A stretch of 64,000 nt of DNA from Nocardia camponoti (GTDB lineage Bacteria > Actinomycetota > Actinomycetes > Mycobacteriales > Mycobacteriaceae): positions 186,001-250,000 of the forward strand of contig NZ_BMMW01000002.1 in assembly GCF_014646135.1 (NCBI RefSeq). Reading direction: 5' to 3'. The position numbers were made by a program, and so were the translations under genes. The notes beneath the pieces are model-generated. The model did no database searches and was not told where the DNA came from. It saw nothing but the letters and a program-made list of their open reading frames with translations. Positions within the stretch are counted from its first letter, which is position 1; each line of letters begins with the position of its first letter. Shown piece after piece: positions 7,997 to 17,024 of the stretch.

Positions 7997-9498
7997 CGTG
8001 CGACCGCCGGGGTGGTTTCGTACGCGGTGAGGTCGAATTCGCGCGTCTGGTTGCGGAACCGGAAACTGAAATCGGGCCATAGTGCCGAATTGTTGCCAGC
8101 CTTGTCGAGGAACCAGCTCTGGCACCCACCGGTGGCCCACACCGTTGTCGCCATGTTCTTCTTGATGACCGCGTTGTAGTCGTCAAGCGCGGCGAGCTTC
8201 ACCTCGAAGGTGCCGAGGTTGAGCTCGCGCATGCGGGTCAACGCGGAAAGCACGTAATTGAGCTGCGATTCGATGATGTAAATCAGCGACGTGTAATTCA
8301 GGCCGGAATTCGCGCCGAGCATCATGAACAGGTTGGGGAAATTCGTCGCGGTCGTGCCCTTATACACCTTGGGCCCTTCCTCCTCAGCGCACTCGGCCAT
8401 CGTTCGCCCGTCGGCACCGGTGTAGAGGTTGAAGGTCGGCGAATCGGCGACGTGGAAGCCGGTCGCAAGCACGATGGCATCGACTTCACGCTCGGTACCG
8501 TCTTCGGTGACAATCGAATTCGCGCGAATTTCGCTGATTCCGTCCGTCACTAGGTCGACGTTCTTGCGATCGAGCGCACGGTAGAACTTATTCGAGACAA
8601 GCATGCGCTTGCAGCCAAGTCGGTGCGTTGGCACGACTTTGCGTCGCTTTTCCGGATCGCGGATTTCCAGGAACATCTTCACGCGACCAACGATTTCCAG
8701 CAGCACAGCGAGTTTCGGGTACTTCACCTGGAAGACGACGAAGATTTCGCGGTTCGCATAAATCAGGCCACGCACGAATCGTTGAAAACCGGGAACACGC
8801 TTGAACAGCACGCGTTCGAGCCCGGTGTAGCGGCGACCCAAATGCGGCATCACCCAGGTCGCGGTGCGCTGATACACGTCAAGGCGCTCGACCTCGGGTG
8901 CGATCGACGGCACGATCTGCACCGACGACGAACCGGTGCCGATCACCGCGACGCGCTTGCCTGCCAACTCAGCCGAATGATCCCAGCGCGACGAGTGGAA
9001 GATCTTGCCCTCAAACGTCGAAATGCCTTTGATATCAGGCAAACTCGGCTCAGCGAGCACGCCAGCACCGGAAATCAGGAACTGGGCGCTGAAGTTGCCG
9101 TTGGCGGTGTCGACGTCCCAGCGCGATGTTTCGGTGTTCCACCGCGCGCCGGTCATCGCGCTGTCAAACAAGAGTCGATCGCGAATCCCATTGTCGTCAG
9201 CCACTTTTCGCAAGTACGCGTAGATTTCGGGCTGCGGGGAAAACGAGTGCGACCACTCAGGATTGAGGGCGAAGGAGTACGAGTACAGCTGCGACGGCAC
9301 GTCACAGCCAGCGCCGGGGTAGGAGTTGACACGCCAGGTGCCACCGACGTCGGAGCCACGTTCGACGACGACGAAATCGTCAAAACCGTGCTGCTTCAAC
9401 CGAATCGCGGCACCAAGCCCAGATAGGCCAGCTCCCACGATAAGGGCATGGACGGGCCTGCGATCGGCGGTGCCGATCGCAGCAGCTTCGTTACTCAT
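7993..9498 (-). CDS. flavin-containing Baeyer-Villiger-type monooxygenase 1
   Basis: This is a 501-residue class B flavoprotein monooxygenase. FAD motif GAGLSG is at residues 22-27, and the fingerprint F162-x-G164-x3-H168-x3-W172-D173 is intact. A second Rossmann motif, GTGSSS, follows near residue 187. The conserved block CDVPSQLYSYSFALNP is shared with the downstream paralogue. The ATG follows GAGGATCC, in which the TAG stop of the HMG-CoA synthase gene is embedded, so the two are tightly linked. Within a mevalonate operon the likely role is oxidative tailoring of a terpenoid or its degraded chain. The substrate is unknown. Confidence 0.88.
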   Translation of the reverse strand: MSNEAAAIGTADRRPVHALIVGAGLSGLGAAIRLKQHGFDDFVVVERGSDVGGTWRVNSYPGAGCDVPSQLYSYSFALNPEWSHSFSPQPEIYAYLRKVADDNGIRDRLLFDSAMTGARWNTETSRWDVDTANGNFSAQFLISGAGVLAEPSLPDIKGISTFEGKIFHSSRWDHSAELAGKRVAVIGTGSSSVQIVPSIAPEVERLDVYQRTATWVMPHLGRRYTGLERVLFKRVPGFQRFVRGLIYANREIFVVFQVKYPKLAVLLEIVGRVKMFLEIRDPEKRRKVVPTHRLGCKRMLVSNKFYRALDRKNVDLVTDGISEIRANSIVTEDGTEREVDAIVLATGFHVADSPTFNLYTGADGRTMAECAEEEGPKVYKGTTATNFPNLFMMLGANSGLNYTSLIYIIESQLNYVLSALTRMRELNLGTFEVKLAALDDYNAVIKKNMATTVWATGGCQSWFLDKAGNNSALWPDFSFRFRNQTREFDLTAYETTPAVAR

Positions 9499-9506
9499 GG
9501 GATCCT

Positions 9507-10682
9507 CTACACGGATTCGTAAATGCGTTTATGCCCTGAGATGGCAGCGAGACGGTACGGGCGCGAAGTCTCGGAAACGGTTGCGTGGTACTTGCCATCG
9601 ACGGGCGCTTGGGCCTCATGCAGCTGGCGGTAGTGGTCGTAATCGAGCAGTTCGCGCGAATCGATAGCGGCGCGGTTTGCTTCGGTACGTAAGTGCTCAG
9701 TGTAACCGGAAACCACTGTGCCACTGAAGAATTCAGCGACAGCACCGGAGCCGTAGCTCACGAAGGCGAGCACTTTGTCGGTGAGGTCTTCGGCCTGGTC
9801 AAGCAGCGCGAGCAAGCCGAGGTACAGCGACGCGGTGTAGCTGTTGCCGACGGTGCGGTTGTAGGTGGTTGTCTTGCCGATCGCGGCTTCGATGGCCTCG
9901 GGTTCAGCGGTGCGGCCCTGGCTTTCGAGCAGGTGCTTGTGCGCCTTGTACGCCATCTTGGTGAAGGGCTGGTGGTAGCAGAACGCGGCGAAGTCGCCCA
10001 GGTCACGGCCACCTTGGCGGCGGTAATCGTTCCACGCTTCCTCGGCGGCCTTCTGGTAGGCGTTCACCGAGGTCTTGCCGTCGACGATGGCTTCGGTGCG
10101 GTAGTTGGGTCGCCAGAAGTCCATGATGTCGGCCGAATACAGGCCCGACTGCGGGTCGAGCGCGATGATGCTCGGGTCAGCGGTGACCAGCATCGCGACG
10201 GCGGCAGCGCCCTGGGTCGGTTCCCCGGGGGTGTCGATTTCGTACTTGGCGATGTCGGCGGCGATCACGAGCACCTTGTGCGACGGGTCGCGCGCGATGA
10301 GCCCAGCCGCAAACTGCAGGCCAGCGGTACCGCCGTAGCACGCCTGCTTGAGCTCGACAACGCGCGCGGCGTTGGGCAGCCCAATCAGCGAATGCAGGTA
10401 CAGCGCGGCGGCTTTCGACTGGTCAACACCGGTTTCGGTCGCGAAGAGCACGGTGCGAATGCCGTCGACGCCGTGGCGGTCGATGATCGGCTTGGCCGCC
10501 GCCGCCGCGATCGTGACGATGTCCTCGTCGGCGGCCGCGACGCTCATGCGTTCCTGGCCGATGCCGATGTAGAACTTGTCGCGATCAACGCCGAGACGCT
10601 CAGCGAGGACCGCGTGGTCGAGTGCGTAATGGGTGGTTGCGAACGACAGGTCGCTAATACCGACCGATGCGGAAGTACTCAT
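9507..10682 (-). CDS. mvaS: hydroxymethylglutaryl-CoA synthase
   Basis: This is a 391-residue bacterial HMG-CoA synthase that condenses acetoacetyl-CoA with acetyl-CoA. The catalytic triad is visible: Glu83 in ATETGVDQSK, Cys115 in KQACYGGTAG and His237 in CYHQPF. The ATG at 10682 overlaps the HMG-CoA reductase stop as ATGA. The longer open frame upstream is not needed. It is the final enzyme gene of the six-gene mevalonate block, whose order is the same as in the Streptomyces sp. CL190 mevalonate cluster. Confidence 0.97.
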   Translation of the reverse strand: MSTSASVGISDLSFATTHYALDHAVLAERLGVDRDKFYIGIGQERMSVAAADEDIVTIAAAAAKPIIDRHGVDGIRTVLFATETGVDQSKAAALYLHSLIGLPNAARVVELKQACYGGTAGLQFAAGLIARDPSHKVLVIAADIAKYEIDTPGEPTQGAAAVAMLVTADPSIIALDPQSGLYSADIMDFWRPNYRTEAIVDGKTSVNAYQKAAEEAWNDYRRQGGRDLGDFAAFCYHQPFTKMAYKAHKHLLESQGRTAEPEAIEAAIGKTTTYNRTVGNSYTASLYLGLLALLDQAEDLTDKVLAFVSYGSGAVAEFFSGTVVSGYTEHLRTEANRAAIDSRELLDYDHYRQLHEAQAPVDGKYHATVSETSRPYRLAAISGHKRIYESV

Positions 10683-11740
10683 GCGGGGGTTCCGTTGCTC
10701 GAGGTGGACCGTTCGAATTGGGTATGGGCGCGCATGAGCTCGCCCCGATTGGTCTGGGCCGCCATCAGCGACAGTTCGCCGCACAGCACCGATGCGGCAC
10801 CGATCACGGCGAGGCGGCGGGCGTTCGCGCCCGGCTCGCGCTCTTCGCGGCAGCCGAGGCGGGTGAGCACGTCTTCAACGAAGGTGGCGTGCTTGCCGTT
10901 GCCGACGGTGCCGACGATGAGGTTGGGCAGCGTGCAGGAGAAGTACAGGTCGCCGTCGCGGTCTTCGGCGTGGGTGACGCCTTGCGAACCTTCGACGATG
11001 TTGGCCGCGTCCTGGCCGGTCGCCAGGTAGTAGGCAAGCAGCATGTTGGCGTAATGCGCGTTGGCGGAACGGATTCCGCCTGCGAGCAGGGTGCCGATGA
11101 GGTTCTTGCGGATGTTGAGCTGGACCACCTTGGCGGCGGTGGTGTGCAGCCGGGCCTCGACCACTTCACGCGGGATGAGCAGTTCGGTGATCACGTTCTT
11201 GCCGCGACCGAGGATGCCGTTGACGGCGGTTGCCTTCTTGTCGGTGCAGAAGTTGCCCGAGATCGAGCCGTACTTCACACCCGGCGTTGTCGCGAGGATG
11301 TGGTCCATCAGGTGGTCGCTGGCGAGGGTTGCCATGTTGTGGCCGGACGCGTCGCCGGTGGTGAATTCGAACCGGACGAAGAGCAGGTTGCCCGCGATCT
11401 GGTGGTTGATCTCGATGAGCTTGGCGAACCGGCTGCTGCCCGCGACCACTTCCTGCAGTTCAGCCATCCGCGCTTGGAGGCCCTGGATGGTGGTGAACGC
11501 GGTGTAGGCGTCGTCGGCTTCAAGCAGGATCGACCGCGTCATGCGCTCGTCGATGAGCGTGGCGACGATGCCCTTTTCGGTGAGCGTCGAGATGCGCGCG
11601 CCACGCCCAACCGAAGGCCACAGCGGCGTTTCGTAGGTGGCGAGGGGGAAGTCGACCAGCTCGTCGGTGACGACGTTGCCGCTGACCCGGGCCGGACCCA
11701 CCCATTGCAGCGGAACCGCTGCGTACGACGTGTCATTCAT
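10679..11740 (-). CDS. mvaA: HMG-CoA reductase (class I-like)
   Basis: This is a 353-residue catalytic-domain-only HMG-CoA reductase with no membrane anchor, which makes mevalonate. Key residues are Glu37 in ETPLWPS, the NADPH-binding GDASGHNM (129-136), Lys168/169 in CTDKKAT, Asp244 in TGQDAAN and the C-terminal His339. GDASGHNM and TGQD are typical of the NADPH-using class I enzymes found in Streptomyces and archaea. The start overlaps the isomerase gene by 8 bases. Confidence 0.97.
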   Translation of the reverse strand: MNDTSYAAVPLQWVGPARVSGNVVTDELVDFPLATYETPLWPSVGRGARISTLTEKGIVATLIDERMTRSILLEADDAYTAFTTIQGLQARMAELQEVVAGSSRFAKLIEINHQIAGNLLFVRFEFTTGDASGHNMATLASDHLMDHILATTPGVKYGSISGNFCTDKKATAVNGILGRGKNVITELLIPREVVEARLHTTAAKVVQLNIRKNLIGTLLAGGIRSANAHYANMLLAYYLATGQDAANIVEGSQGVTHAEDRDGDLYFSCTLPNLIVGTVGNGKHATFVEDVLTRLGCREEREPGANARRLAVIGAASVLCGELSLMAAQTNRGELMRAHTQFERSTSSNGTPA

Positions 11741-12815
11741 GGGGGTGACTCCTTCTCCGATGGGCTGTCCGGCTTGCGTAAGGCGTGGTGTCGATGCCCC
11801 TGCTGTGGCAGAAGCTCGACACCGCGCCGGTGATGAGCAGATCCGTACTTGTCAGGTCCGCGGGGGTGCGCGCGCCGAGCACGGTCATGATGGTGCGCAA
11901 CTGGGCCAGCCAGGTGCTGATTTGGGTGATCAACGCGGCGGTGTCGCCGTTGACCAGCGTTTCGAGGAACGGGCCAGCGACGCCAGTTGCCTTGGCGCCC
12001 AACGCAAGTGCGCGGGCCATGTCGAGCGGGGAGCGAATGCCGCCCGACGCCGAAACGTCGATCCCGTCGATACCAGCGGCGTCGAGCAGGCACGCGGGCG
12101 TTGACTGGCCCCAGCCTTCGATGAAGGAGAAGTCGCCGCCGGGGCGTCGATCGTTTTCGATGCGGGCGAAGTTGGTGCCGCCGCGTCCGCCCACGTCGGC
12201 GACGGAAACGCCGACGTCACGCAGCCACAGGATCGTCTCGCGACTGAGCCCGAAGCCAACTTCCTTGACGACGACGGGCACTTCGCTCGCCGCGACAATC
12301 GCCTCAATCTGGGCGGGCCACGCGCCGAAGGAGCGGTCGCCCTCGGGCATCACCACTTCTTGGACGGCGTTGAGGTGGATTTGCAGCGCGTTGGCTTCGA
12401 GCAGATCGACAGCGTGCTTGACCTGTTCGACCGACGCCGTCGCGTTCACGTTGGCGAGCACGAATCCGTTCGGATTCTCTTGCCGCAGTACGCGATACGT
12501 GTCGGCGACATCGCGGTCACGGAAGTACGCGCTCATCGAACCGGACGCGATGGGCACGCCGGTCTCGTTAGCGGCGATGGCGAGCTGACGGTTGATCTCG
12601 CCGGTTTTCATCGATCCGCCGGTCATCGCGTTCACATACAGCGGAGTTGACCAGGTGCTGCCCGCGAAGGCGACCTCGGTCGAAATATCGGCGGCGTCGA
12701 TGCCCGCGAGGGCGTGGTGCACGAAATTGATGTCGTCGAAATCGCTTGTCGCCGAACGGGTTTCCTGATGGCGGACAGCGTGCCGGACGTGGTCGTCTTT
12801 GCGGTCACCGATCAT
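11733..12815 (-). CDS. fni: type 2 isopentenyl-diphosphate delta-isomerase (FMN)
   Basis: This is a 360-residue FMN- and NAD(P)H-dependent IPP isomerase that interconverts IPP and DMAPP. The N-terminal RKDDHVRHA, NAMTGGS, the HLNAVQE Mg/substrate motif with catalytic Gln, and VGGRGGTNFARIE for FMN phosphate are all present. The ATG at 12815 overlaps the phosphomevalonate kinase stop as ATGA and has AGGAGG ten bases before it. A GTG nine bases earlier would sit too close to that site. The enzyme is normal in length and intact. Confidence 0.96.
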   Translation of the reverse strand: MIGDRKDDHVRHAVRHQETRSATSDFDDINFVHHALAGIDAADISTEVAFAGSTWSTPLYVNAMTGGSMKTGEINRQLAIAANETGVPIASGSMSAYFRDRDVADTYRVLRQENPNGFVLANVNATASVEQVKHAVDLLEANALQIHLNAVQEVVMPEGDRSFGAWPAQIEAIVAASEVPVVVKEVGFGLSRETILWLRDVGVSVADVGGRGGTNFARIENDRRPGGDFSFIEGWGQSTPACLLDAAGIDGIDVSASGGIRSPLDMARALALGAKATGVAGPFLETLVNGDTAALITQISTWLAQLRTIMTVLGARTPADLTSTDLLITGAVSSFCHSRGIDTTPYASRTAHRRRSHPHE

Positions 12816-14101
12816 GATGCGCACACCTCCTCGGTTGCGAACTCGGCGGGCGCGTACACCGCGACAGGCAGCGGCTCGATACCAACCGCACGCCAGCGGG
12901 CGTGCAATTCGGCGATGTGGTCAGCCGAATCACTCAGTGCGACACCGCAATCACCGCCGCCAGCCCCAGACGACTTGGCCGCGAGACCGAGCGCGTGGGC
13001 TTCGTCGCACAGCGCGCGCAGTCCGTCGGTCATAATGCCGAGGTTGGCAGACTGGTCGAGTTGCGTGAGAAGTGCTCGCGCACTGCGCATTTCACGACTC
13101 GCCAGCGCGTAGTCGTCGGCTTCGACGGCCGCGATGAATCGTTCGACGAGCGCGTCGCTGTCGGCGAGGAACGTGGTCGGTCGCGGCGCTTTGCGCTGGG
13201 CGCGCACGAGGTCGGGGGTCGACGCGGGTGCGCCGGTCCAGCCGATGCGTACGTCGAAAGTGGTTGGCGTCGGCAGCGGGCGGATCAGCAGACCCGGCCA
13301 CGGCGCTCGGAGTGCGGCTTCGACGCCGCGGGTAAGCAGGCCGGCGACCTGGGCGCGGTCGGGCGAACGGTAGGCAAGCCAGCCGCCGAAGGTGGCGGCG
13401 GCGATGTCACCGCCGGATGCGCTGGGGTTCACGGCGATGGTGGCGGCCATCGCGAGTCGGTAGACGTCTTCGCGGCTGAGCGCGAGGTCGTAGAACTCGG
13501 CGAGCGCGTCGACCGTGGCGACGGTGACAGCGGCACTCGACCCGAGCCCAAACTTGCGGCCGTCGGCGTCGCCGAGTTCGGCGCGCACGTCGAGCGTGAA
13601 GTCTCGCGCGGGCAGCCCGCGCTCGGCGACAAGCCGGTCGACGACGGTGACGGCGGCGAAAACGTAGGAGAAGGCGGCCGGAACGACGCCCGACGCTGGG
13701 ACAAGCCACCCACGGTCGCCCGTGATGCCAACTCCACTCGCCAGCTCAGCAACGCGCGCGGCGGCCGAGCTAGCCGCCGAGCCCGTCGCGAGCTCGGCCG
13801 GTGAAGCCGCGTGAGCATGCGTCGGCCGCGTCGAAGCCGAGCTGGCACCCGCCGAGTTCGTCGCGAGCTCGGCCGGCGAAGCCGCGTGAGCGTGCGTCGG
13901 CCGCGCCGAAGGGGCGACCCGCGCAAGCTCGAGCGCGATTCCGCCGTCAAGGTCCGACCGCAAAACGGTGGTGGCCGACGCCGAAACCGAGGCCGTCGCG
14001 AACCGGTCAACCGCGATCAACACCGCCGCGTGACCCGGCTCAACAACCGCGTACTCCCCCACCAAAAACAGTTTTCCGGGGGCGCGACAACTCACACTCA
14101 T
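12812..14101 (-). CDS. mvaK2: phosphomevalonate kinase with an Ala-rich tandem-repeat insert
   Basis: This GHMP-family kinase phosphorylates mevalonate 5-phosphate. Motif 1 (APGKLFLVGEYAVVEPGH) and the ATP-loop KFGLGSSAAVT are intact, as is the C-terminal KSSGAGGGDCG. At 429 residues it is clearly longer than usual. The excess is a stretch at about residues 60-115 built from a duplicated 25-residue unit (RPTHAHAASPAELAT appears twice). The insert lies between conserved N-terminal strands and is probably a flexible loop. Start and stop overlap both neighbours as ATGA. Confidence 0.93.
   Translation of the reverse strand: MSVSCRAPGKLFLVGEYAVVEPGHAAVLIAVDRFATASVSASATTVLRSDLDGGIALELARVAPSARPTHAHAASPAELATNSAGASSASTRPTHAHAASPAELATGSAASSAAARVAELASGVGITGDRGWLVPASGVVPAAFSYVFAAVTVVDRLVAERGLPARDFTLDVRAELGDADGRKFGLGSSAAVTVATVDALAEFYDLALSREDVYRLAMAATIAVNPSASGGDIAAATFGGWLAYRSPDRAQVAGLLTRGVEAALRAPWPGLLIRPLPTPTTFDVRIGWTGAPASTPDLVRAQRKAPRPTTFLADSDALVERFIAAVEADDYALASREMRSARALLTQLDQSANLGIMTDGLRALCDEAHALGLAAKSSGAGGGDCGVALSDSADHIAELHARWRAVGIEPLPVAVYAPAEFATEEVCAS
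13785..13909. repeat. 75-bp-period tandem duplication inside mvaK2
   Basis: A 50-base segment starting at 13785 recurs at 13860 with only a few substitutions, a period of 75 bases or 25 codons. Related flanking sequence suggests nearly two full copies. It is in frame and so expands the protein rather than breaking it. Confidence 0.85.
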
Positions 14102-15111
14102 GAGGCCCCATCCCGCAGCAGGTACGCACCTTGACCACTAAACGCGGTCTGCGTGCTCACGAAATCGCCAAGTGCCTCAATGGTTTTCGCGACAACGGGC
14201 GCGTCGGCGCGCGAGCACAGCACCTTCACGTTCGGGCCAGCGTCGATGGTCGCGTAGGCGACAACTCCGTCGGCGCGCAGGCCTTGCACGGCGTCGAGGA
14301 TCGCCAGCGACTGCGGCGAAAGGTAGCGGATGCCGGGGCGGGCGGTGAGCATCGTGGCGTGCATGCCGAGGGCGTTGCGTTCGGCGATTTCCCCGACGGC
14401 GGCGAGGTCGCTGGCAGCGATCGCCGCGCGCATCTCGGCGAGGTCGACCTTCGACGATTCGGCCCACGGCAGGTAAAACGGCGAAGTCGCGACGGTCTGG
14501 CGCATCGCGACCGTGCTCGACACGGCCTTAGCCTGGTTGTTCACGACACCAACGACGAGCGCGGGGTCGAGCGAACCGCCGTCGATCGGCTCGGCATACG
14601 AACCAAGATCGGCCGCTTCACCCAGTCCATCGCCAGCGTTCCACACAACGAATCCACCGAAAATCGACCGCGAAGCCGACCCCGACCCACGCCGCGCGAG
14701 CCGCGAAAGCGCGCGCTGATCAGCATCGAGCGAGAACGCGGCGGCAGCCGACGTTGCCAACGCGGCGAACCCCGACGCCGACGACGCGAGCCCAGCGCCG
14801 GTGGGCCCGGCGTTCGACGTGACGACATGCGCCCGCTCAGTGCGCCCGGTCTTCGCGCGAACAAGATCAAGGAAGCGGGTGATGCGCGCGAGCGGCGTGC
14901 CCGATGCGACCTCACCGTTGAACTCAACGACATCGTCAGGGCCATCAATCACGGTGACCGTCGTGGTCGTCGGGAAGATGTCGAGCGTCAGCGACAGGCT
15001 CGATGTGACCGGAAGGAAGAACTCCTCGTCACGCTTGCCCCAGTACTTGACCAGCGCGATGTTGGGGTAGGCGACCGCGGTTGTCGCGGTTACGTCGGTG
15101 TCTGAGCTCAT
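14098..15111 (-). CDS. mvaD: diphosphomevalonate decarboxylase
   Basis: This is a 337-residue GHMP enzyme that decarboxylates mevalonate 5-diphosphate to IPP. The opening strand carries AYPNIALVKYWGKRDEE, with the family KYWGKRD motif. The phosphate loop is GPTGAGLASSASGFAAL and the RGSGSASRSIFGGFV block contains the substrate-binding residues. The start overlaps the mevalonate kinase stop as ATGA, and its own stop overlaps the phosphomevalonate kinase start. It shows no anomaly. Confidence 0.97.
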   Translation of the reverse strand: MSSDTDVTATTAVAYPNIALVKYWGKRDEEFFLPVTSSLSLTLDIFPTTTTVTVIDGPDDVVEFNGEVASGTPLARITRFLDLVRAKTGRTERAHVVTSNAGPTGAGLASSASGFAALATSAAAAFSLDADQRALSRLARRGSGSASRSIFGGFVVWNAGDGLGEAADLGSYAEPIDGGSLDPALVVGVVNNQAKAVSSTVAMRQTVATSPFYLPWAESSKVDLAEMRAAIAASDLAAVGEIAERNALGMHATMLTARPGIRYLSPQSLAILDAVQGLRADGVVAYATIDAGPNVKVLCSRADAPVVAKTIEALGDFVSTQTAFSGQGAYLLRDGAS

Positions 15112-16148
15112 AACTTTCGGTCGCGTTCAGGTCGAGTGTCGGATAGGGACGGTGGTGCGGCGCGCAGGCTGTCGGTTGAGACAGTCCAGGTGCGCACGGC
15201 CCCGGCGTGACGCAACGCCGCGCTCACAGCGTCTGCTTCGGCGGGCCAGGTGAGCGCGATTACGCAACCACCAAGTCCCGCGCCGGTGAGTTTGGCGCCG
15301 AGCGCGCCCGCGTCAAGGGCCGCACTGACCAGGGTATCTATGCCGGGTGTGCTGACTCCAAGCTCGGCGAGCAACTCCTGGAAGGCGACCATGGTCTTGC
15401 CAAGCGCGACCGCGTGACCTGCGGTTGAACCGGCAAGTTCGTGCGCGCCCGCCGCGATGAGGTCGGCGGCTTCACACAGCAGTCGGTTCGCGGCAAGCTG
15501 GTCGGCGGCCAGCTTGGCCCGCACGCCAGCGACGGCGTGCGCGGTCGACCCGGCCGCACCGGTGTCGGCGATCACGATCGAAGCATCGAGCCCCACCGCG
15601 AGCGGACGTGAGCTACCACTTTCGAACCAAATCGGTCCGGCAGCGAGCACCGCGCTGGCGTCGATGCCACTCGCGCGACCGTGAGCCACCTGTTCCCCGC
15701 ACTGCACGAACTCATACAGCGCGGCCAGGTCGAGCTCATGGTCGAACAGGTCGGCGACCGCGCGCACGGCAGCGCCAGCGCATGCGGCCGACGAGCCGAG
15801 CCCGCGCGCGAGCGGGATCTCGCACTCCACGGTGACCTCGACGGGTCCAGCGGCCACGCCCCAGCGGCTCAATGCCGCGTCAACGGCCACGTGTGGCCCC
15901 GACCGAGTCCCAGTGTCGGTTTGCCCCGCGACGAAGCGCAGGTGCCCGTCTGGGACGTAACCGGAGGTGCCTCGACGCGCGACCGCACGCACCGGCAGCG
16001 CGGGCAGCGGAAAAGCGATGGCGGGCGTGCCGTGGACGACGGTATGTTCACCCAGCAGGATGGCCTTGGCATAGGCATGCCCGATCCCAACCTGGCTCGT
16101 CTCTATCAAGTCGGGTCTCGTACGCTCTCGAACAGGGTGACCGTTCAC
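15108..16148 (-). CDS. mvaK1: mevalonate kinase
   Basis: This 346-residue GHMP kinase phosphorylates mevalonate. Motif 1 AKAILLGEHTVVHG, the ATP loop PLARGLGSSAA and the C-terminal KLTGAGLGGC are present. I choose GTG 16148, which has GGAGAGGAAAG just upstream. The longer frame would need a TTG start at 16193 that runs into the upstream hairpin. It is first of the mevalonate block, and a 78-base gap with a strong stem-loop separates it from the methyltransferase gene, so it might also have separate control. Confidence 0.95.
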   Translation of the reverse strand: MNGHPVRERTRPDLIETSQVGIGHAYAKAILLGEHTVVHGTPAIAFPLPALPVRAVARRGTSGYVPDGHLRFVAGQTDTGTRSGPHVAVDAALSRWGVAAGPVEVTVECEIPLARGLGSSAACAGAAVRAVADLFDHELDLAALYEFVQCGEQVAHGRASGIDASAVLAAGPIWFESGSSRPLAVGLDASIVIADTGAAGSTAHAVAGVRAKLAADQLAANRLLCEAADLIAAGAHELAGSTAGHAVALGKTMVAFQELLAELGVSTPGIDTLVSAALDAGALGAKLTGAGLGGCVIALTWPAEADAVSAALRHAGAVRTWTVSTDSLRAAPPSLSDTRPERDRKL

Positions 16149-16177
16149 ATCTTTCCTCTCCAGACTCAGCCGTGGCA

Positions 16178-16213
16178 CGTCTGACGCGTTCAACGCTACG
16201 ACCGCGTCAGACG
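16178..16213 (-). other. intra-operon stem-loop between the methyltransferase and mevalonate kinase genes
   Basis: Perfect 11-bp arms (CGTCTGACGCG 16178-16188, CGCGTCAGACG 16203-16213) enclose a 14-base loop in the only sizeable gap of the operon. No U-tract follows. It could be a partial terminator, an RNA processing site or an attenuator that sets the ratio of tailoring to mevalonate enzymes. Confidence 0.6.
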
Positions 16214-16226
16214 GCCCGCCTTACGG

Positions 16227-17024
16227 CTACTGAGTCGTTCGCCCGAAAATGCTACGCACCGACGGGAAGAAGGCGGGAACCTCGGCCGCGTAGGCGCGAT
16301 AGGAAGCGCCGAAGCGAGCGATCAGATCACGCTCTTCGAAGTAGGTGCCAAGCAGGATGTAGCCGGTGAGACCAAGCGCCCACACCAGATGCCCGACCGT
16401 GAAAGTGCTTGCGCACCAAAACGATACGAGCAAACCGGTCATCAGCGGATGGCGCACCAACCGGTACGGGCCTGCCACCTGAAGGCGATCGGACGTCGCG
16501 TCTGGGACGCGGATCACATACTGGCGATAAGCCTGGCTGATGCCGAGCAGATGGAAATGGTTGAGCAGCAGCGTCGCGGCGTACACCAAAACGAAGCCGA
16601 TCCAGAAACCCGCGTCGAGCGCCGTCCCGACTACCCCGTTGGCATCCCAGAGTACGGCCGGGATGGGCTGCCAAGCGAGAAAGATCAGCCACATCACGGC
16701 CGAGACCGCGAGGATGTAGACGCTACGTTCCAGCGCGGGCGGCACCCATCGCGTGATGAATGCCTTGAACGCCGGGCGCGACATGCCCGAATGCTGCAAG
16801 CCGAACAGACCGAGCAGCGCGAGGTCGATGACCAGCGCGGGCACCGTCGACAGGTGCGGACCCTTGTCGATGGTCTTCGGAAGGAACCAGCCGCCAGCGA
16901 ACAGCAGCATCAGCGGCACCGTGATGCCAGCGAGGCCGTAGATCGCGAACGAGATGAGGAAGGGAACGAGCCGGGACGGGGTTTTCACCACGTCCTTGGC
17001 ATCGTTGACCGTTGCTAGATCCAT
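16227..17024 (-). CDS. membrane methyltransferase, MddA/NnrU/ICMT-like
   Basis: This is a 265-residue integral membrane protein with about five hydrophobic segments. The block LFGLQHSGMSRPAFK and the later VPPALERSVYIL resemble the methanethiol S-methyltransferase (MddA) and NnrU group. The C-terminal part (GPYRLVRHPLMTGLL and EERDLIARFG) is the SAM-binding signature of isoprenylcysteine-carboxyl-methyltransferase-like enzymes. In an isoprenoid operon it may methylate the pathway product rather than methanethiol. The ATG (17024) overlaps the desaturase end by 10 bases. The fold assignment is good and the substrate is unknown. Confidence 0.75.
   Translation of the reverse strand: MDLATVNDAKDVVKTPSRLVPFLISFAIYGLAGITVPLMLLFAGGWFLPKTIDKGPHLSTVPALVIDLALLGLFGLQHSGMSRPAFKAFITRWVPPALERSVYILAVSAVMWLIFLAWQPIPAVLWDANGVVGTALDAGFWIGFVLVYAATLLLNHFHLLGISQAYRQYVIRVPDATSDRLQVAGPYRLVRHPLMTGLLVSFWCASTFTVGHLVWALGLTGYILLGTYFEERDLIARFGASYRAYAAEVPAFFPSVRSIFGRTTQ

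Noticed and set aside
6692..8179. 495-codon plus-strand frame antisense to the monooxygenases
   Set aside because: It is a shadow of high-G+C third-position bias on the real minus-strand genes, and has no recognisable motifs.
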